Assembly: GCF_002796975.1 (NCBI RefSeq)
Contig: NZ_PEKV01000005.1
Location: 7,501 to 71,500 of the forward strand
Direction of reading: 5' to 3'
DNA from: Ferrovibrio sp.
GTDB lineage: Bacteria > Pseudomonadota > Alphaproteobacteria > Ferrovibrionales > Ferrovibrionaceae
Length of the DNA stretch: 64,000 nucleotides
This document shows positions 63,665-64,000 of this stretch, piece after piece. The position numbers and the translations under genes were made by a program. Within the stretch, counting starts at the first letter, position 1, and the number at the start of each line of letters is the position of its first letter. A model generated the notes under the pieces. That model was not told the DNA's origin. It was given only the letters and a program-made list of their open reading frames with translations, and made no database searches.

Positions 63665-63999
63665 TAGTTCAGCTCCCTGACTTTCGATTTAAGCAAAATC
63701 TGTGTTTCGCGGATGCTATCAAAGAGGCCGCGAAAATCCATACCGTCGGGTAGGACTAGGCTCTCATCATCGAGAATTAGCTTCATAAGATTCCCAAGAC
63801 GGGCCAAATCGGCATTGATCCTCAACAGATCGCGGACGATCAGATGCTTGTCGTTCGCTGCCATGGGCTGCCGGCCTGACGTAAGCCTACAGACCAACTC
63901 AGAGAATGACTGCCCTGTGCGCTTGGCCAGGGCTTCCAGATCGGCCTTGTCATGCGGAGTGGGGTAGAATTTCGCCAGCACGCGATTTTTGAGCGGCAT
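63664..63999 (-). CDS. traJ: TraJ/MobC-like relaxosome protein
   Basis: 111 aa. Ribbon-helix-helix-like N-terminus (KNRVLAKFYPTPHDKADLEALAKRTGQSFSELVCRLTSG) followed by LLRINADLARLGNLMKLIL, which matches the conserved segment of RP4 TraJ (RINGDLGRLGGLLKLWL). It would bind oriT and recruit TraI. The oriT is expected just upstream, i.e. beyond the right edge. First gene visible of the operon traJ, two small genes, traI. Confidence 0.85.
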   Translation of the reverse strand: MPLKNRVLAKFYPTPHDKADLEALAKRTGQSFSELVCRLTSGRQPMAANDKHLIVRDLLRINADLARLGNLMKLILDDESLVLPDGMDFRGLFDSIRETQILLKSKVRELN

Positions 64000-64000
64000 T

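Noticed and set aside
56705-63999. cas1 or cas2 in the neighbourhood
   Set aside because: No protein in this part carries Cas1 or Cas2 features; right of the array are relaxase and relaxosome genes.

Overview
The window looks like part of a large transmissible replicon (plasmid or integrative element) of an alphaproteobacterium. The grounds are: an apparent RepC C-terminus at the left edge, RP4-type TraI/TraJ mobilisation genes at the right edge, an exact alphaproteobacterial SOS box (GTTC-N7-GTTC) before umuDC, an imuA-imuB-dnaE2 mutasome cassette, and FixL/FixJ-style regulators. No genus can be assigned from the sequence alone. No rRNA or tRNA gene was seen.

Layout. 1-5.1 kb: replication tail, a hypothetical gene, a DUF262-HNH protein, a HEPN-like protein and a large serine recombinase. 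5.2-6.16 kb: repeat-rich spacer, SOS box, umuD and the first piece of umuC. umuC is broken into three pieces (6055-6161, 22218-22450, 55755-56704) by two Tn7-like insertions. Each insertion has a perfect 5-bp target duplication (GGCTG and AGAGC). Removing both restores one in-frame gene of 429 codons. Insertion A (6162-22212, 16 kb) is a one-strand copper/silver detoxification island: CopZ, Cu P-type ATPase, multicopper oxidase, cupredoxin, CusF, PCuAC, CusCBA and accessory proteins, with two CueR-type promoters but no CueR gene. Insertion C (22451-55749, 33 kb) carries a Gabija-like pair (gajA/gajB), a SIR2-based three-gene cluster, a giant STAND-type NTPase, imuA-imuB-dnaE2, an orphan TniQ, and a block of regulators and oxidoreductive or hydrolytic enzymes. 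Inside C, at 43040, lies a further copy of the left end of the A-type transposon.

The main discovery is immediately right of umuC: a 1216-residue protein (56812-60462) with two HEPN motifs (R475-N-x3-H480 and R1048-N-x3-H1053), followed by a CRISPR array of 36-nt repeats. The repeats contain a CCCCC/GGGGG stem and end in GGGGGACTACACC. This is a type VI-A (Cas13a) RNA-targeting CRISPR system without cas1 or cas2 in view. The cas13a tail, leader and array have been tandemly duplicated with a 250-bp period. The upstream array copy is diverged, and one of its repeats keeps its RNA hairpin through a compensatory base-pair change. The downstream copy has nearly identical leader-proximal repeats and decayed distal ones.

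Working together: this replicon combines DNA transfer (TraI/TraJ), several anti-phage or anti-plasmid systems (Cas13a, Gabija-like, SIR2 cluster, STAND NTPase, possibly DUF262-HNH), metal resistance and SOS mutagenesis. Element C destroyed the resident UmuC polymerase but brought its own mutasome (ImuA-ImuB-DnaE2).
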